A program made the translations under genes and the position numbers. Below are positions 15,677-25,679 of a stretch of 39,101 nucleotides of DNA, piece by piece. The stretch is from contig NCHJ01000012.1 in NCBI GenBank assembly GCA_002256765.1, positions 1 through 39,101 on the forward strand, given 5' to 3'. The notes under the pieces are model-generated. The model searched no databases. It saw only the letters and a program-made list of their open reading frames with translations, and was not told the DNA's origin. Every line of letters begins with the position of its first letter. Positions within the stretch are counted from its first letter, which is position 1. The DNA is from Bacteroidetes bacterium 24-39-8. GTDB lineage: Bacteria; Bacteroidota; Bacteroidia; Chitinophagales; Chitinophagaceae.

Positions 15677-17524
15677 ATGAGCGACGAAATCAAACATGAA
15701 TGTGGGCTTGCCTACATCCGCCTAAGAAAACCATTTTCCTACTACCTGCAACAGCATGGTACGGTTACTTACGGGCTTAGCAAGCTCTATCTGTTGATGG
15801 AGAAGCAGCATAACCGGGGTCAGGACGGAGCTGGTCTAGCTTCTGTGAAGCTTGATACGGAACCTGGGAATCCCTTTTTATATCGCATGCGCAGCAATGC
15901 TCCCCAACCCATTGCCGACCTGTTTTTCAGGATTGGACAAGAAGTGGCCGAGCTAGAAAAATACCAACCAGATATTAAGCAACATCCCGGATTAATGAAG
16001 GGGCATTTGCCCTTTTTGGGAGAGCTGATCTTGGGTCATTTACGTTATGGAACCCAGGGTAAGAACAATGTAGAGTTCTGCCATCCCTTTATCAAAAGAG
16101 ACCTGATGCCAGGCAAGAATTTGGCATTGGCGGGCAATTTTAATTTGGTCAATACAGATGAACTATTTGACCTGATTAATATGAGTCCCGGCGATTTTCA
16201 AAAGCAGAGTGACTTAGCCGCCATGTTAGAAGTATTGCATCATTTTCTAACCAAGGAAGACGAGCTTAGTCCCAATGCTGCTAACATTGAAAATGTGTTG
16301 CGCAAAGCAACACCACTTTTTGATGGAGGTTATACCATTGGAGGATTGATTGGCAATGGACATAGTTTTGTCATGCGTGACGCACACGGGATTAGACCTG
16401 CTTACTATTATATCAATGATGAAGTAATTGTTGCAGCTTCTGAAAGAGCCGCCATTAGAACCACTTTTAATGTGGGAGAGAATGAAGTAATGGAACTAAT
16501 GCCAGGTTCTGCTTTATTGGTAGACGATAAAGGCAATTACCGCATTGAACAAATTCTAGAACCCAAGGAGCGCAGGGCTTGTAGCTTTGAGCGCATTTAT
16601 TTTAGCCGCGGTAGCGATGAAAAAATCTATCGCGAACGCATTGCACTTGGGCATCACTTGAGTGAAACCGTTCTTAAAAGAATTGACCACGATTTAAAGA
16701 ATACCATTTTCTCTTATATACCCAATACAGCAGAAGTTGCTTTCTATGGCTTGGTAAAAGGCATGGAAGAATACCTGAACAAGATTAAGGTAGAAAGAAT
16801 TTTGAGTTGGGGTAAAGACTTTACAGCAGAGAAGTTAGAAGAGATGGTGAATAGAAAAATTCGCCAAGAAAAAATTGCCATCAAAGACGTTAAGCTCAGA
16901 ACCTTTATTACAGAAGACGCCAACAGAAATGAGATGGTGCAACACGTGTACGATATTACTTATGGTACCGTGCGTAAGGATGAAGATTCATTGGTAGTTA
17001 TTGATGATAGTATTGTTAGGGGCACCACCCTTAAAGAAAGCATTATCAGAATGCTAACGCGATTGTCTCCTAAAAAAATCATTGTAGTGAGTTCTGCTCC
17101 TCAGATTCGCTACCCTGATTGCTATGGTATTGACATGAGTAAGCTAGGTGATTTTATTGCCTTCCGCGCAGCTGTTGCTTTACTCAAAGACAGGAACATG
17201 GAATATGTTCTCACAGATGCCTTAGAGAAAATCAAAGAAATGCAACGCAATAACCAACTCCATACAGAGAATGTAGTGCGTTCTATTTACAAGCCTTTTT
17301 CTACTTTAGAAATCTCAGATAAAATTGCCCAACTAATTACCCCAGCAGGTGCTACAACCAGCGTAGAAGTCATCTATCAAACCATTGAAGACTTGCACGA
17401 TTGTTGCCCTACTAATACCGGTGATTGGTACTTTACAGGGAACTATCCCACTCCTGGTGGAAACCGTGTAGTGAACAAAGCCTTCCTAAATTATATGGAA
17501 GGGAAAAATGTTAGAGGCTATTAA
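15677..17524 (+). CDS. purF: Amidophosphoribosyltransferase, long Bacteroidota type
   Basis: The 615-residue protein catalyses the first committed step of purine synthesis: PRPP plus glutamine to phosphoribosylamine. The short propeptide MSDEIKHE is followed by C9, the expected N-terminal nucleophile of the glutaminase domain after processing. QHNRGQDGAG and HLRYGTQG are glutaminase-site motifs. The phosphoribosyltransferase domain carries the PRPP loop VVIDDSIVRGTT at about 440-451. It is longer than the ~500-residue enterobacterial PurF because of insertions in both domains, which I associate with a Bacteroidota form that often exists beside a canonical PurF, so this could be a paralogue. 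Its stop overlaps the stop of the opposing ketoacyl synthase by four bases. Confidence 0.88.
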   Translation: MSDEIKHECGLAYIRLRKPFSYYLQQHGTVTYGLSKLYLLMEKQHNRGQDGAGLASVKLDTEPGNPFLYRMRSNAPQPIADLFFRIGQEVAELEKYQPDIKQHPGLMKGHLPFLGELILGHLRYGTQGKNNVEFCHPFIKRDLMPGKNLALAGNFNLVNTDELFDLINMSPGDFQKQSDLAAMLEVLHHFLTKEDELSPNAANIENVLRKATPLFDGGYTIGGLIGNGHSFVMRDAHGIRPAYYYINDEVIVAASERAAIRTTFNVGENEVMELMPGSALLVDDKGNYRIEQILEPKERRACSFERIYFSRGSDEKIYRERIALGHHLSETVLKRIDHDLKNTIFSYIPNTAEVAFYGLVKGMEEYLNKIKVERILSWGKDFTAEKLEEMVNRKIRQEKIAIKDVKLRTFITEDANRNEMVQHVYDITYGTVRKDEDSLVVIDDSIVRGTTLKESIIRMLTRLSPKKIIVVSSAPQIRYPDCYGIDMSKLGDFIAFRAAVALLKDRNMEYVLTDALEKIKEMQRNNQLHTENVVRSIYKPFSTLEISDKIAQLITPAGATTSVEVIYQTIEDLHDCCPTNTGDWYFTGNYPTPGGNRVVNKAFLNYMEGKNVRGY

Positions 17525-18600
17525 ACGCGGTAGCAGAATGCGTTAATGTTCATGCCTGCACCAACAGAGGCAAAGACTACTAAATCTCCTGCTTGAATCT
17601 CGTGCTCCTGCATTTCTCCACGTTTGACCAAATCGTATAAAGTTGGTATGGTGGCTACGGAACTATTGCCCAATTTATGAATGCTCATGGGCATGATGAA
17701 TTGGGGTACTTCTTTAATGCCGTATAATCTATACAATGCTTTTACAAAACCCTCGTCCATTTTTTCATTGGCCTGGTGCAGGAAAAATTTCTTGACATCG
17801 CTTACGTGTAAACCTGCTTTGTCAATGCAATCCTTCATGGCTAGTGGCACATTCTTAATAGCGTATTCATACACTTTTCTACCCTTCATTTTCATGTAAC
17901 GAACATTAGGGTCCGAGTCTGGAAAATTAGAAGCACCGTATTGCAAATAATAAGCTTCATCTACACAATGGCTTTGTGCACTCACAGACAAAATACCAGC
18001 ACCGTTTTCTGAAACTTCTACTGCTTCAACAATACATGCTCCGGCTCCATCACTAAAGATCATGCTGTCTCTATCATAATGGTCAATCACGCGGCTCAAG
18101 GTTTCTGAACCAATAACCAAACATTTTTTGGCCATGCCTGCTAGAATATAAGCCTGGGCTTGAATCACACCTTGAATCCATCCTGGGCAACCAAATAAAA
18201 TATCATAAGCCACACAAGCAGGGTTGCGAATACCTAGTCCCTGTTTTACCCTAGAAGCTAGTGCAGGCAATGCATCGGACTGAATACTGCCCGTAACAAT
18301 ATTGCCAAAATTATGCGCAAAGATAATTTGGTCAATGCTTTCAGGATCAACGCCCGCGTCATCAATAGCGTGTTTGGCGGCAATTAATGCCATATCAGAA
18401 CTATTGAATTCATGCCCTGCATAACGGCGCTCTTCAATACCTGTAATGTCTTTGAATTTTTCTACTATCTCCGTTGCTGGAGTAGTTAGAGGTTGGTGAT
18501 CCTCCCCATAAAATGCTTGGTTTACAAAATCCTGATTGGTTTTGATATGGGGTGGTATATAGGACCCGGTTCCGGTAATCACGGTTCTAATTAGAGGCAT
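17521..18600 (-). CDS. fabH: 3-oxoacyl-ACP synthase III family protein (FabH-like)
   Basis: The ATG at 18598-18600 gives 359 residues (a TTG three codons earlier is less likely). The thiolase-fold catalytic triad is present: C138 in LFGCPGW, H275 in FLHQAN and N312 in LGNSSVAT. FabH condenses a primer acyl-CoA with malonyl-ACP to start fatty-acid synthesis. The protein is longer than E. coli FabH (about 317 residues) and, lacking the fatty-acid operon as neighbour, could be a paralogue with another primer or product (for example aryl polyenes or specialised lipids). It is convergent with purF and separated from manC by a terminator. A TAAATTTG box (18640-18647, minus strand) lies about 40 bases upstream. 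Confidence 0.85.
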   Translation of the reverse strand: MPLIRTVITGTGSYIPPHIKTNQDFVNQAFYGEDHQPLTTPATEIVEKFKDITGIEERRYAGHEFNSSDMALIAAKHAIDDAGVDPESIDQIIFAHNFGNIVTGSIQSDALPALASRVKQGLGIRNPACVAYDILFGCPGWIQGVIQAQAYILAGMAKKCLVIGSETLSRVIDHYDRDSMIFSDGAGACIVEAVEVSENGAGILSVSAQSHCVDEAYYLQYGASNFPDSDPNVRYMKMKGRKVYEYAIKNVPLAMKDCIDKAGLHVSDVKKFFLHQANEKMDEGFVKALYRLYGIKEVPQFIMPMSIHKLGNSSVATIPTLYDLVKRGEMQEHEIQAGDLVVFASVGAGMNINAFCYRV

Positions 18601-18639
18601 ACTGTTCAATTAACTTCTTCAAATTTCAAGCAATGCATT

Positions 18640-18647
18640 CAAATTTA
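18640..18647 (-). promoter_or_regulatory. Possible -7 element for the fabH-like gene
   Basis: On the minus strand TAAATTTG matches TAnnTTTG, 39 bases before the ATG. No clear TTTG is found 19-21 bases further upstream, so confidence is modest. Confidence 0.35.
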
Positions 18648-18718
18648 ATCAATTATGCAACCCTTTGCCTCATTTTGTTAGAAAGTATCAAACAAAATCA
18701 AAAATTAGCCTATTAGTC

Positions 18719-18751
18719 AAAAAAAAGCCCCGATTCTTAGAATCAGGGCTT
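18719..18751 (-). terminator. Terminator after manC (minus strand)
   Basis: Read on the minus strand, AAGCCCTGATTC and GAATCGGGGCTT pair as a 12-bp stem with one T-G wobble and a TAA loop (18725-18751), followed by eight T residues. It closes the kdsD-manC unit. Confidence 0.8.
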
Positions 18752-18770
18752 ATAAAAGTCATATCAATGA

Positions 18771-19853
18771 TTATAGATATTTGTCGCCTTTGTTGCGTTT
18801 AACCTCGGCTACATATTCTTTAATAGCTTGTTCTTTTTCTTTTTTGCAGATCATCAACACGTCTTTGGTGTCAATCACAATGCAGTCATCAATCCCTTGC
18901 ACCAAGACCAATTTGTCGTGGTTGGCAGAGATCATACACTTGGTAGCATCAATCACAATCACATTATCGCTGGTAACTGCATTGCCTAAATAATCCTTGT
19001 CTAGGTTATCATAAGCAGAGTTCCAGGTTCCCAAATCGCTCCAGCCAAAAGAAGAAGGAATCACAAATACATTATCTGCTTTTTCCATGATGGCAAAATC
19101 TATGGAAACATTGGTGCACAAGGGATAAATGCGGTTAATGGCATCTTTTTCACCTGCCGTATTAAAATGGGCTTTCTCGTTGTCAAACAGCTCATACATT
19201 TCTGGCTGATATTGTTCAAAAGCCTTCATCACGTTTTTCACCTGCCAAACAAAGATCCCTGCATTCCAGAGAAAATCGCCGGAGGCCAAAAAGGTCTTGG
19301 CCAATTCCAGATTGGGTTTCTCTGTAAAGGTTTTTACTTTGTAAATACCATCGCCGGCGGCCAATGGCTCGTGTTGAATATATCCGTATCCAGTATTGGG
19401 ATGCGTAGGTTTAATACCCAGTGTAACCAATGATTTAATCTGTGTTACAAAATCCAAGGCCTTGGCAGTAATGGCGCGGAATGCTTCTTGGTCCAAGATC
19501 ATATGATCACTAGGAGCCACAATCAGCGCAGCTTCTGGGTCTTTTTGTAAAAGCTTGTAAGAAATATACGCCACACAGGGTGCGGTATTTTTTCTGCTTG
19601 GCTCAGCCAAAATATTTTCTAATGGCAGCTCGGGCAATTGCTCGGCGCAGATAGAAACATATTCTTCAGAAGTAACAATAAAGATATTCTCTACTGGAAT
19701 AAATGCCGCATAACGCTCATAGGTCCAACGGATCAATGACTTACCGGTATTTAAAATGTCTAGAAACTGTTTTGGATAACTGGTACGGCTTTTTGGCCAA
19801 AATCTACTGCCGATACCTCCAGCCATAATGGCTACATAATGGTGCTTATTCAT
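18771..19853 (-). CDS. manC: Mannose-1-phosphate guanylyltransferase
   Basis: The 360-residue protein is a nucleotidyltransferase making GDP-mannose from mannose-1-phosphate and GTP. The N-terminal signature AGGIGSRFWPKSRTSYPKQF contains the pyrophosphorylase motif and its lysine. PSDHMI, HPNTGYGYI, FTEKP and FLWNAGIFVW are the further sugar-nucleotide motifs, in the usual order. The length fits the single-domain (GMP only) form; the C-terminal isomerase domain of bifunctional ManC/AlgA is absent. It lies 76 bases after kdsD and shares its direction, so both probably supply activated sugars for LPS or polysaccharide. The start ATG gives the standard MNKHHYVAIMAGG opening. Confidence 0.93.
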   Translation of the reverse strand: MNKHHYVAIMAGGIGSRFWPKSRTSYPKQFLDILNTGKSLIRWTYERYAAFIPVENIFIVTSEEYVSICAEQLPELPLENILAEPSRKNTAPCVAYISYKLLQKDPEAALIVAPSDHMILDQEAFRAITAKALDFVTQIKSLVTLGIKPTHPNTGYGYIQHEPLAAGDGIYKVKTFTEKPNLELAKTFLASGDFLWNAGIFVWQVKNVMKAFEQYQPEMYELFDNEKAHFNTAGEKDAINRIYPLCTNVSIDFAIMEKADNVFVIPSSFGWSDLGTWNSAYDNLDKDYLGNAVTSDNVIVIDATKCMISANHDKLVLVQGIDDCIVIDTKDVLMICKKEKEQAIKEYVAEVKRNKGDKYL

Positions 19854-19929
19854 GTGGGAAACAGGTTTAACTCATTTTAGGGAATGATACGGGCTAAAAA
19901 CGTTGATAGCCTGTTACTTATTGCTTGGT

Positions 19930-20892
19930 CTAGACAATTCCTTCGCGCACCAGATCATGTAAATGCAAGACGCCCATATAGCGTTGATCTTCAACTACTA
20001 AAAGGGCACTAATATCATTGCTGCGCATCAAGTCAAGGGCTTCAACGGCCAATGTGTCTGGGGCAATGGTTTTTGGGTTGGGGCTCAAGATATCTGCTGC
20101 CGTAATTTGATCAATATGGCTGCTTTTTTCTAGCATTCTCCTAAGGTCACCATCGGTAATAATGCCTTGCAAAAGCCCATCTTGGTTTAGTACAGCTGTT
20201 AGACCCAGTCTTTTTTGGGTAATTTCAACAATCACTTCTTTTAAACTGGCGTTGTGAGACACTTGCGGAACTTCGTTGGCCTTGCTTAAATCGCCTACGC
20301 GTAAATAGAGGCGTTTGCCCAGATTTCCTCCGGGATGGTATTTGGCAAAATCGCGGCCATTAAAGCCGTTCAACTCCATGAGACAAACCGCTACCACATC
20401 GCCCATGACCATTTGAGCCGTAGTGCTACTAGTAGGCGCCAAGTTATTGGGGCAGGCTTCCTGTTCAACGGTGGTATCCAAAACTATATCGGCCTCCCGG
20501 GCCAAGAAACTTTCTTTATTCCCCACCATGCCAATCAGGATATTGCCAAAATTGCGGATCAGGGGAACCAAAACTTTAATCTCGGGACTCTCGCCACTCT
20601 TGCTAATGATCAAGACTACGTCTTCATCCTGCACCATACCCAGGTCTCCATGAATGGCGTCTGCGGCGTGCATAAACAAAGAGGGTGTACCCGTAGAATT
20701 CAGGGTAGCCACAATTTTCTGGGCCACAATGGCCGATTTGCCAATCCCAGAAATCACCAACCTACCCTTGGAAGCATGTATGGTAGCAATGGCTTTTTCA
20801 AAAGCTTCATTGATAAAAGGAGCCAATCCTGCAATGGACTGGGCTTCTAATTGAATGGTTCTAAGGGCCGTAGCGGCGATATTTGCTTTCAT
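19930..20892 (-). CDS. kdsD: D-arabinose-5-phosphate isomerase, KpsF/GutQ family (SIS plus two CBS)
   Basis: The ATG at 20890-20892 gives 320 residues, the normal length (a TTG three codons earlier is rejected). The SIS domain spans about 30-180, with SGIGKSAIVAQKIVATLNSTGTP, HAADAIHGDLGMV, SKSGESPE and the conserved ELNGFNGRDFAKYHPGG region. Two CBS domains follow (about 205-260 and 270-320). The enzyme converts ribulose-5-phosphate to arabinose-5-phosphate, the precursor of Kdo in lipopolysaccharide. It is the upstream partner of manC. A TACATTTG box lies 6 bases before the ATG. Confidence 0.93.
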   Translation of the reverse strand: MKANIAATALRTIQLEAQSIAGLAPFINEAFEKAIATIHASKGRLVISGIGKSAIVAQKIVATLNSTGTPSLFMHAADAIHGDLGMVQDEDVVLIISKSGESPEIKVLVPLIRNFGNILIGMVGNKESFLAREADIVLDTTVEQEACPNNLAPTSSTTAQMVMGDVVAVCLMELNGFNGRDFAKYHPGGNLGKRLYLRVGDLSKANEVPQVSHNASLKEVIVEITQKRLGLTAVLNQDGLLQGIITDGDLRRMLEKSSHIDQITAADILSPNPKTIAPDTLAVEALDLMRSNDISALLVVEDQRYMGVLHLHDLVREGIV

Positions 20893-20898
20893 GCCCTG

Positions 20899-20906
20899 CA
20901 AATGTA
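20899..20906 (-). promoter_or_regulatory. Possible -7 element for kdsD
   Basis: On the minus strand TACATTTG matches TAnnTTTG. It ends 6 bases before the ATG, which would give an almost leaderless mRNA. No -33 TTTG is visible at the right spacing. Confidence 0.35.
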
Positions 20907-21092
20907 AACTTTAACAGCTTTAACTAGCTATTCAGGGCAGGTTTCGTTAACTTCGCTACCCTTTTTTAGGATTTTATATACTAAAACCGGAACCATTTAT
21001 CCGGATTGCCAACCGTTTCCCAGTAAAAATCAAGTTCAGGAAATTTTAAGGGGGGATTCCCGGCAAAAAGCGTTAACTTTTATAACAATAGC

Positions 21093-21109
21093 GGTTCCTT
21101 TTTGGAACC
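21093..21109. promoter_or_regulatory. Inverted repeat just before recQ
   Basis: GGTTCC-TTTTT-GGAACC is a perfect 6-bp inverted repeat ending 16 bases before the recQ ATG. It could be an operator or a hairpin over the translation start region. The 20893-21125 gap between kdsD and recQ holds nothing else I can identify. Confidence 0.35.
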
Positions 21110-21125
21110 AAAATATATTCGATAC

Positions 21126-23420
21126 ATGGCCACTAATACCAAGAAAGCAGTTGCTAAACCAGCTGCTAAAATCAATAAGAAAAGCTCACCCCGCAAAGAC
21201 AATACGGCTACCATTACTACGGTGCACGAGTACGATATCTATGCAGGTCTTGAAAAATATTTTGGATTCCGTGAATTCAAAGGCACCCAAGAACAATCTA
21301 TCAACAGTTTGCTCAATGGTCAGGATACTTTTGTAATCATGCCAACAGGTGGTGGTAAAAGTTTGTGCTATCAATTACCCGCCATGATGATGGAGGGTTG
21401 CGCTATTATTGTTTCTCCTTTAATTGCCTTGATGAAAAATCAGGTAGACTTGGTGCGTGGCTATAGTGAAAAAGACGATGTTGCGCATTTTCTCAACTCT
21501 TCTCTCAACAAAGGACAAATTAAATTGGTCAAAGATGATTTAACATCGGGCATGACCAAGCTACTTTATGTGGCACCTGAAACCCTGACCAAACAAGAGA
21601 ACCTAGAATTCTTCTCTGATTTAAAGATTAGTTTTTTTGCAGTAGATGAAGCCCACTGTATTTCTGAGTGGGGGCACGATTTTAGACCCGAATACAGACG
21701 CTTGCGCGAGATGATGGATATTATTAATCCAGATATTCCCGTAATTGCCCTAACTGCAACTGCTACTCCAAAAGTGCAGAGCGATATTGTCAAAAACCTT
21801 GGTCTGCGCAAACCCAATATTTATATTTCTTCTTTTAATAGGAGTAATCTCTATTATGAGATTCAACCCAAGATCAAGAAAGACCAGACCGTAAAAAGTA
21901 TTGTCAAATTTATCAGTGGGCATAAAGGCAAGAGCGGAATTATTTATACCCTGAACAGAAAAACTACCGAAGAATTAGCAGAACTCTTGGTAGCCAATAG
22001 CATCAAAGCCGTGGCTTATCACGCAGGGCTGGATCAAAAATTACGCGCAGAAAGACAGGATCAATTCCTCAATGAAGACGTGCAGGTAATTGTGGCCACC
22101 ATTGCATTTGGAATGGGGATTGACAAACCAGATATCCGTTTTGTGATTCACTTTAATATTCCCAAATCTATTGAGAACTATTACCAAGAAACGGGGAGGG
22201 CTGGTAGAGATGGTATGGAAGGACTTTGTGTGTTGTATTACTCACACAAAGACGTTTCCAAGCTAGAACATTTTATGCGCGACAAGCCATTGAGTGAAAG
22301 AGAAGTGGGTGCGCAATTAATAGACGAGACCGTGGCTTATGCAGAATCAGCTGTTTGCCGCCGCAAAGTATTGTTGCATTATTTTGGAGAGAACTGGGAA
22401 GGAAAGAACTGTGGCAATTGCGACAACTGTTTGAACCCCAAAGAAAAAATTGAAGCCAAGGAAGACGTAGTTAAAATACTTAACACGGTTAAAGCATTGG
22501 ATGAGCGTTTTGTTACGGACTATGTGGTGAGTGTGGTCATGGGTAAACTCACGCCACAGATTAGTATGTTCCGTCATGATAACCTTCCGGTGTATGGTAC
22601 TGGTGCAGACAAGGAATACCATTTATGGAGCAGTTTGATTAGGCAAATGTTATTGGAGAATCTACTCAAAAAAGACATTGAAGAATACGGTTTATTAAAA
22701 GTCACCGAGCTGGGAGAGAAGTTTTTGAAAAAACCATCTTCCTTTAAAATTGTGCTCAACAACTTGTTTGAAGACGCCAATGCGGATGATGAAGAAGGAG
22801 AGAACGCCAATCAAACCGGCGCAGCTGCTGATGAAAAACTCTTTGAAATGCTTAAAGAGTTGCGTCAAAGAGAAGCCAAGAAAAAAAGCCTTCCGCCGTT
22901 TGTGATCTTCTTAGAGAATTCTTTGCAAGACATGGCCACTTTGTACCCCACCAGTTTGGAAGAATTGGAAAAATGCCAGGGAGTTAGTAAGGGTAAGTCA
23001 ATTAAATATGGCAAACCTTTTGTAGAAATGATTGCCAAATATGTTGATGAGAACGATATTGAAAAACCTGATGAGTTTGTCATGCGCAGCGTGGCCAACA
23101 AAGGGAATAACAAAATCTATATTATTCAAAACGTAGACAAGAAAATTCCTCTAGAAACCATTGCCAAAAACAAGAGTCTAAAACTAGACGAGTTGTTAGA
23201 AGAAATGGAAACCATTGCAGCAAGTGGTACTAGACTCAACCTAGACTATGCTATTGACGAGTGGTTAGACGAATATGATCAGGAAGACATTATTGAATAT
23301 TTCAAAAGCTGTCAGACTTCTTCACTAGACGTGGCGCGTCAAGAACTAAGCGATAATGATTATAGCTGGGAGCAGCTCAAGATCATGCGCATCAAATTCT
23401 TGAGTGTATACGGTAACTAA
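21126..23420 (+). CDS. recQ: ATP-dependent DNA helicase RecQ
   Basis: Taking ATG 21126 (a TTG at 21102 would add eight residues), this is a 764-residue 3'-5' DNA helicase of recombination and repair. A basic Ala/Lys/Thr-rich leader of about 30 residues comes first. Helicase motifs are FKGTQEQSI (motif 0), [15 protein letters not shown] (I), [18 protein letters not shown] (II plus aromatic loop), ALTATATP (III) and [10 protein letters not shown] (VI). The zinc site is formed by [11 protein letters not shown] and CGNCDNC. A winged-helix RQC domain and an HRDC domain (about 590-665) follow. The C-terminus has a further ~110 residues with two helix-turn-helix-like segments, longer than E. coli RecQ (about 610 residues) but usual in Bacteroidota. 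It ends 3 bases from the opposing protease gene. Confidence 0.95.
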   Translation: MATNTKKAVAKPAAKINKKSSPRKDNTATITTVHEYDIYAGLEKYFGFREFKGTQEQSINSLLNGQDTFVIMPTGGGKSLCYQLPAMMMEGCAIIVSPLIALMKNQVDLVRGYSEKDDVAHFLNSSLNKGQIKLVKDDLTSGMTKLLYVAPETLTKQENLEFFSDLKISFFAVDEAHCISEWGHDFRPEYRRLREMMDIINPDIPVIALTATATPKVQSDIVKNLGLRKPNIYISSFNRSNLYYEIQPKIKKDQTVKSIVKFISGHKGKSGIIYTLNRKTTEELAELLVANSIKAVAYHAGLDQKLRAERQDQFLNEDVQVIVATIAFGMGIDKPDIRFVIHFNIPKSIENYYQETGRAGRDGMEGLCVLYYSHKDVSKLEHFMRDKPLSEREVGAQLIDETVAYAESAVCRRKVLLHYFGENWEGKNCGNCDNCLNPKEKIEAKEDVVKILNTVKALDERFVTDYVVSVVMGKLTPQISMFRHDNLPVYGTGADKEYHLWSSLIRQMLLENLLKKDIEEYGLLKVTELGEKFLKKPSSFKIVLNNLFEDANADDEEGENANQTGAAADEKLFEMLKELRQREAKKKSLPPFVIFLENSLQDMATLYPTSLEELEKCQGVSKGKSIKYGKPFVEMIAKYVDENDIEKPDEFVMRSVANKGNNKIYIIQNVDKKIPLETIAKNKSLKLDELLEEMETIAASGTRLNLDYAIDEWLDEYDQEDIIEYFKSCQTSSLDVARQELSDNDYSWEQLKIMRIKFLSVYGN

Positions 23421-23423
23421 TGA

Positions 23424-24644
23424 TTATTTGGTTTTCTGATATTTCAATAAGCGCAGGCTCAGTGGATTTAGTTTCTTAGCTTCTTTAAAGCATTCTTGTG
23501 CGGCCGCTTTTTCCTGTAATTGGTCCAATGCCATTCCTTTGGTGCCTAAGATTTCTGCCCTTATATAATTATTGGCGGGCTTCATGAGCAATGCCACATT
23601 GCAATCCGATACGGCTTGTTGATAACGCCGATTGTCTAATTGCAATTCTGCCCTCAAATGATAAGCATCCGGGAAAATGGGATTGATAAAAATGGCGTCG
23701 TTGACAAATTGCATAGCCGTATCATATTGCTTTTGTGCATAACATACTTTGGCCAAGTTCAAACGCAATAATCCAATATAAGGCTCTAATAGCAGGGCTT
23801 CTACGCAATAATTCTCTGCTTGTTGGTACTGTTTCTGGTTAAGGTAAATCAAGCCTTTTTCACTAATGGCTTCCGCATACGCTGGTACTTTTTTCAAAGC
23901 TTCGTCAATCAGGCTTAGTTTCTTTGCGGGGTCAAATTCCTTTCTGGCCGCCAATAGTTTTTGATAAGCAATTTCTTTTTTGTCTGCATCATTCTCCAAG
24001 GCTAGAGATACCCAAATACTATTACCAGCTGCTCTGTCCCAACCCTTGCCCACGGCGGCATAGCGTTTGTATCTTACCGGATGAGTGGGTGGCCCATCAG
24101 TTTCATTGAGAAAACTAAAAATGCCCTTTGATTCTTCAAAACTGGCTCCTAATTTTTGTAAAATAAATCCGGCAAATTCATCGGCTTCAATTTCTTTGTC
24201 TGGTCTACTACCAATTCCGTCTAGGGAATGTCCGTTAAAATGATGCCCCAATTCATGTGCCAAAACCCCCACTACAAACCATTTGTTATTGGTCTTTTTT
24301 TGAAAAGCTTCTAAAAAGTCACGGTCAAACTGAATAAATCTTTCTTGACCAATATTGTTGTTAAAACAAACCGCCGAACAGTTGTTATATTTTTTTAAAG
24401 AGAGGAGTCTAAATCTATTTTTCAAACCCACCACATTGGTAATTTTATTCACCATCTCCGCCATCCATTTTTCCGAAGCCGCATCAGATATGGCCGCTGC
24501 CGGAACAGGAACGTACTGGGTATTCTTATCAAAAAAATTACAGGCAAAACTGATATTATTGACCTCGTTAGGATCAATATGTTTTATTTGGGCTTTTGCT
24601 ATTATACCAATCAATAAAAACGCAAGAACTAGATTCCTTTTCAT
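23424..24644 (-). CDS. Exported metalloprotease (HELGH zincin) with C-terminal TPRs
   Basis: A 406-residue protein with a signal peptide (MKRNLVLAFLLIGIIAKAQ). The zinc site is HELGHH at 130-135, followed by EIEADEF at 151-157, which offers the third ligand glutamate, an M48-like arrangement. No transmembrane helices follow, unlike HtpX. Residues from about 235 to the end form three to four TPR-like repeats (AYAEAISEKGLIYLNQKQYQQAE and similar). The protein is probably periplasmic or surface-exposed and may process or assemble envelope proteins. The MORN-repeat gene lies 9 bases upstream on the same strand, so the two form an operon. The substrate is unknown. Confidence 0.8.
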   Translation of the reverse strand: MKRNLVLAFLLIGIIAKAQIKHIDPNEVNNISFACNFFDKNTQYVPVPAAAISDAASEKWMAEMVNKITNVVGLKNRFRLLSLKKYNNCSAVCFNNNIGQERFIQFDRDFLEAFQKKTNNKWFVVGVLAHELGHHFNGHSLDGIGSRPDKEIEADEFAGFILQKLGASFEESKGIFSFLNETDGPPTHPVRYKRYAAVGKGWDRAAGNSIWVSLALENDADKKEIAYQKLLAARKEFDPAKKLSLIDEALKKVPAYAEAISEKGLIYLNQKQYQQAENYCVEALLLEPYIGLLRLNLAKVCYAQKQYDTAMQFVNDAIFINPIFPDAYHLRAELQLDNRRYQQAVSDCNVALLMKPANNYIRAEILGTKGMALDQLQEKAAAQECFKEAKKLNPLSLRLLKYQKTK

Positions 24645-24653
24645 ATTCAGGGA

Positions 24654-25676
24654 TTAATTGTCTTTCAATTCGGTTTTTAGATTTCTGCCATCAGTGGTTT
24701 CTCCTTTCAGCAAATAATGACCAGGCCTTGCATTGTCTGAATAAAGGGTTAGGTTAAACTCATTGTATTGCCATTGTAGTTGATAGGTAAATTCATCTTT
24801 TGAAAGGAATTCTTTTTCTGAAAATTTCAGTTTAAAACTAGCTGGATCAACTGTTCCCGAACAACGGGCTTTTTTGGTAAAAATTTTGCCATCAACATTC
24901 ATTTTAGTAATGCAAATAGCAGAAATGCTATAGTCTTCCATTAATTTAAAATCCATGTCTAGGCTTATATTTCCTTTATTTCCATTGATCATCAATTCTT
25001 CCATTCCGGAAAAATGTCTTTTAAGAATATCTGCCCAAGCATTATATAAATTCTTTTTTGCAATACTGCTTTGTTCTGGGTGCATGATGGTATCAGCTGC
25101 CCAGTCTCCACTATAAATAATAGCGCCATATTTGTCTTTAATTTCTCCCTTCCCTTCTCGCTTGTCTTTTTTCCATTCTCCACTATAGAGGTTGCCATCT
25201 TTGTATTGCATCACCCCTTTGCCGTCTCTTAAATTGGCTACAAAGTCTCCATCATAACGGCTACTATCCTTGTAAATTTGGTAACCATTTTTAATGGTAC
25301 TGTTCACATAAGTGCCACCCATTTTTATGCCACTCTTAAATATAAAAACACCCTGACCTTCAAAACGGTCATCATTAAAATCTCCTTCTAGATAATCACC
25401 TGTGTCTAAGGTAAATTTCCCCTTGCCTTGCATTTTACCGGCTTTAAAATCACCTTGATAAAAGGCACCACTTGTTAAGGTTAGTTTACCCTTACCTTCT
25501 TGCTTGCCATTTTTCCACTGGCCTTCGTACACATTATTGTCTTTGAAACGGAACTTACCTGTTCCATTGTCACAATTACCTACCAAACAACCCGTTTTGG
25601 TAGCAGCATCACTGGGCTTCTGGGCAACAGCCAGTAAACAGATGAAAATAAGGGGTAAAAGGGCTAATTGTTTCAT
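24654..25676 (-). CDS. Exported MORN-repeat protein
   Basis: The ATG at 25674-25676 gives 340 residues (a TTG two codons upstream is an alternative). A signal peptide (MKQLALLPLIFICLLAVAQ) is followed by about seven MORN-type repeats at roughly 45-200, each with a YxGxWKxGKxxGxG pattern (VYEGQWKNGKQEGKGKL, FYQGDFKAGKMQGKGKF, LYSGEWKKDKREGKGEI). The last ~130 residues have no MORN repeats and look like a beta-rich globular domain that I do not recognise. MORN sheets usually act as protein or lipid scaffolds. It is the upstream gene of the protease pair, so it may localise that enzyme or its target; this is inference. A TAATTTTG box (25680-25687) lies just upstream. Confidence 0.82.
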   Translation of the reverse strand: MKQLALLPLIFICLLAVAQKPSDAATKTGCLVGNCDNGTGKFRFKDNNVYEGQWKNGKQEGKGKLTLTSGAFYQGDFKAGKMQGKGKFTLDTGDYLEGDFNDDRFEGQGVFIFKSGIKMGGTYVNSTIKNGYQIYKDSSRYDGDFVANLRDGKGVMQYKDGNLYSGEWKKDKREGKGEIKDKYGAIIYSGDWAADTIMHPEQSSIAKKNLYNAWADILKRHFSGMEELMINGNKGNISLDMDFKLMEDYSISAICITKMNVDGKIFTKKARCSGTVDPASFKLKFSEKEFLSKDEFTYQLQWQYNEFNLTLYSDNARPGHYLLKGETTDGRNLKTELKDN

Positions 25677-25679
25677 ACC

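Noticed and set aside
20335..20850. Plus-strand frame of 171 codons opposite kdsD
   Set aside because: Antisense to well-conserved SIS-domain coding sequence, no recognisable domain or promoter.
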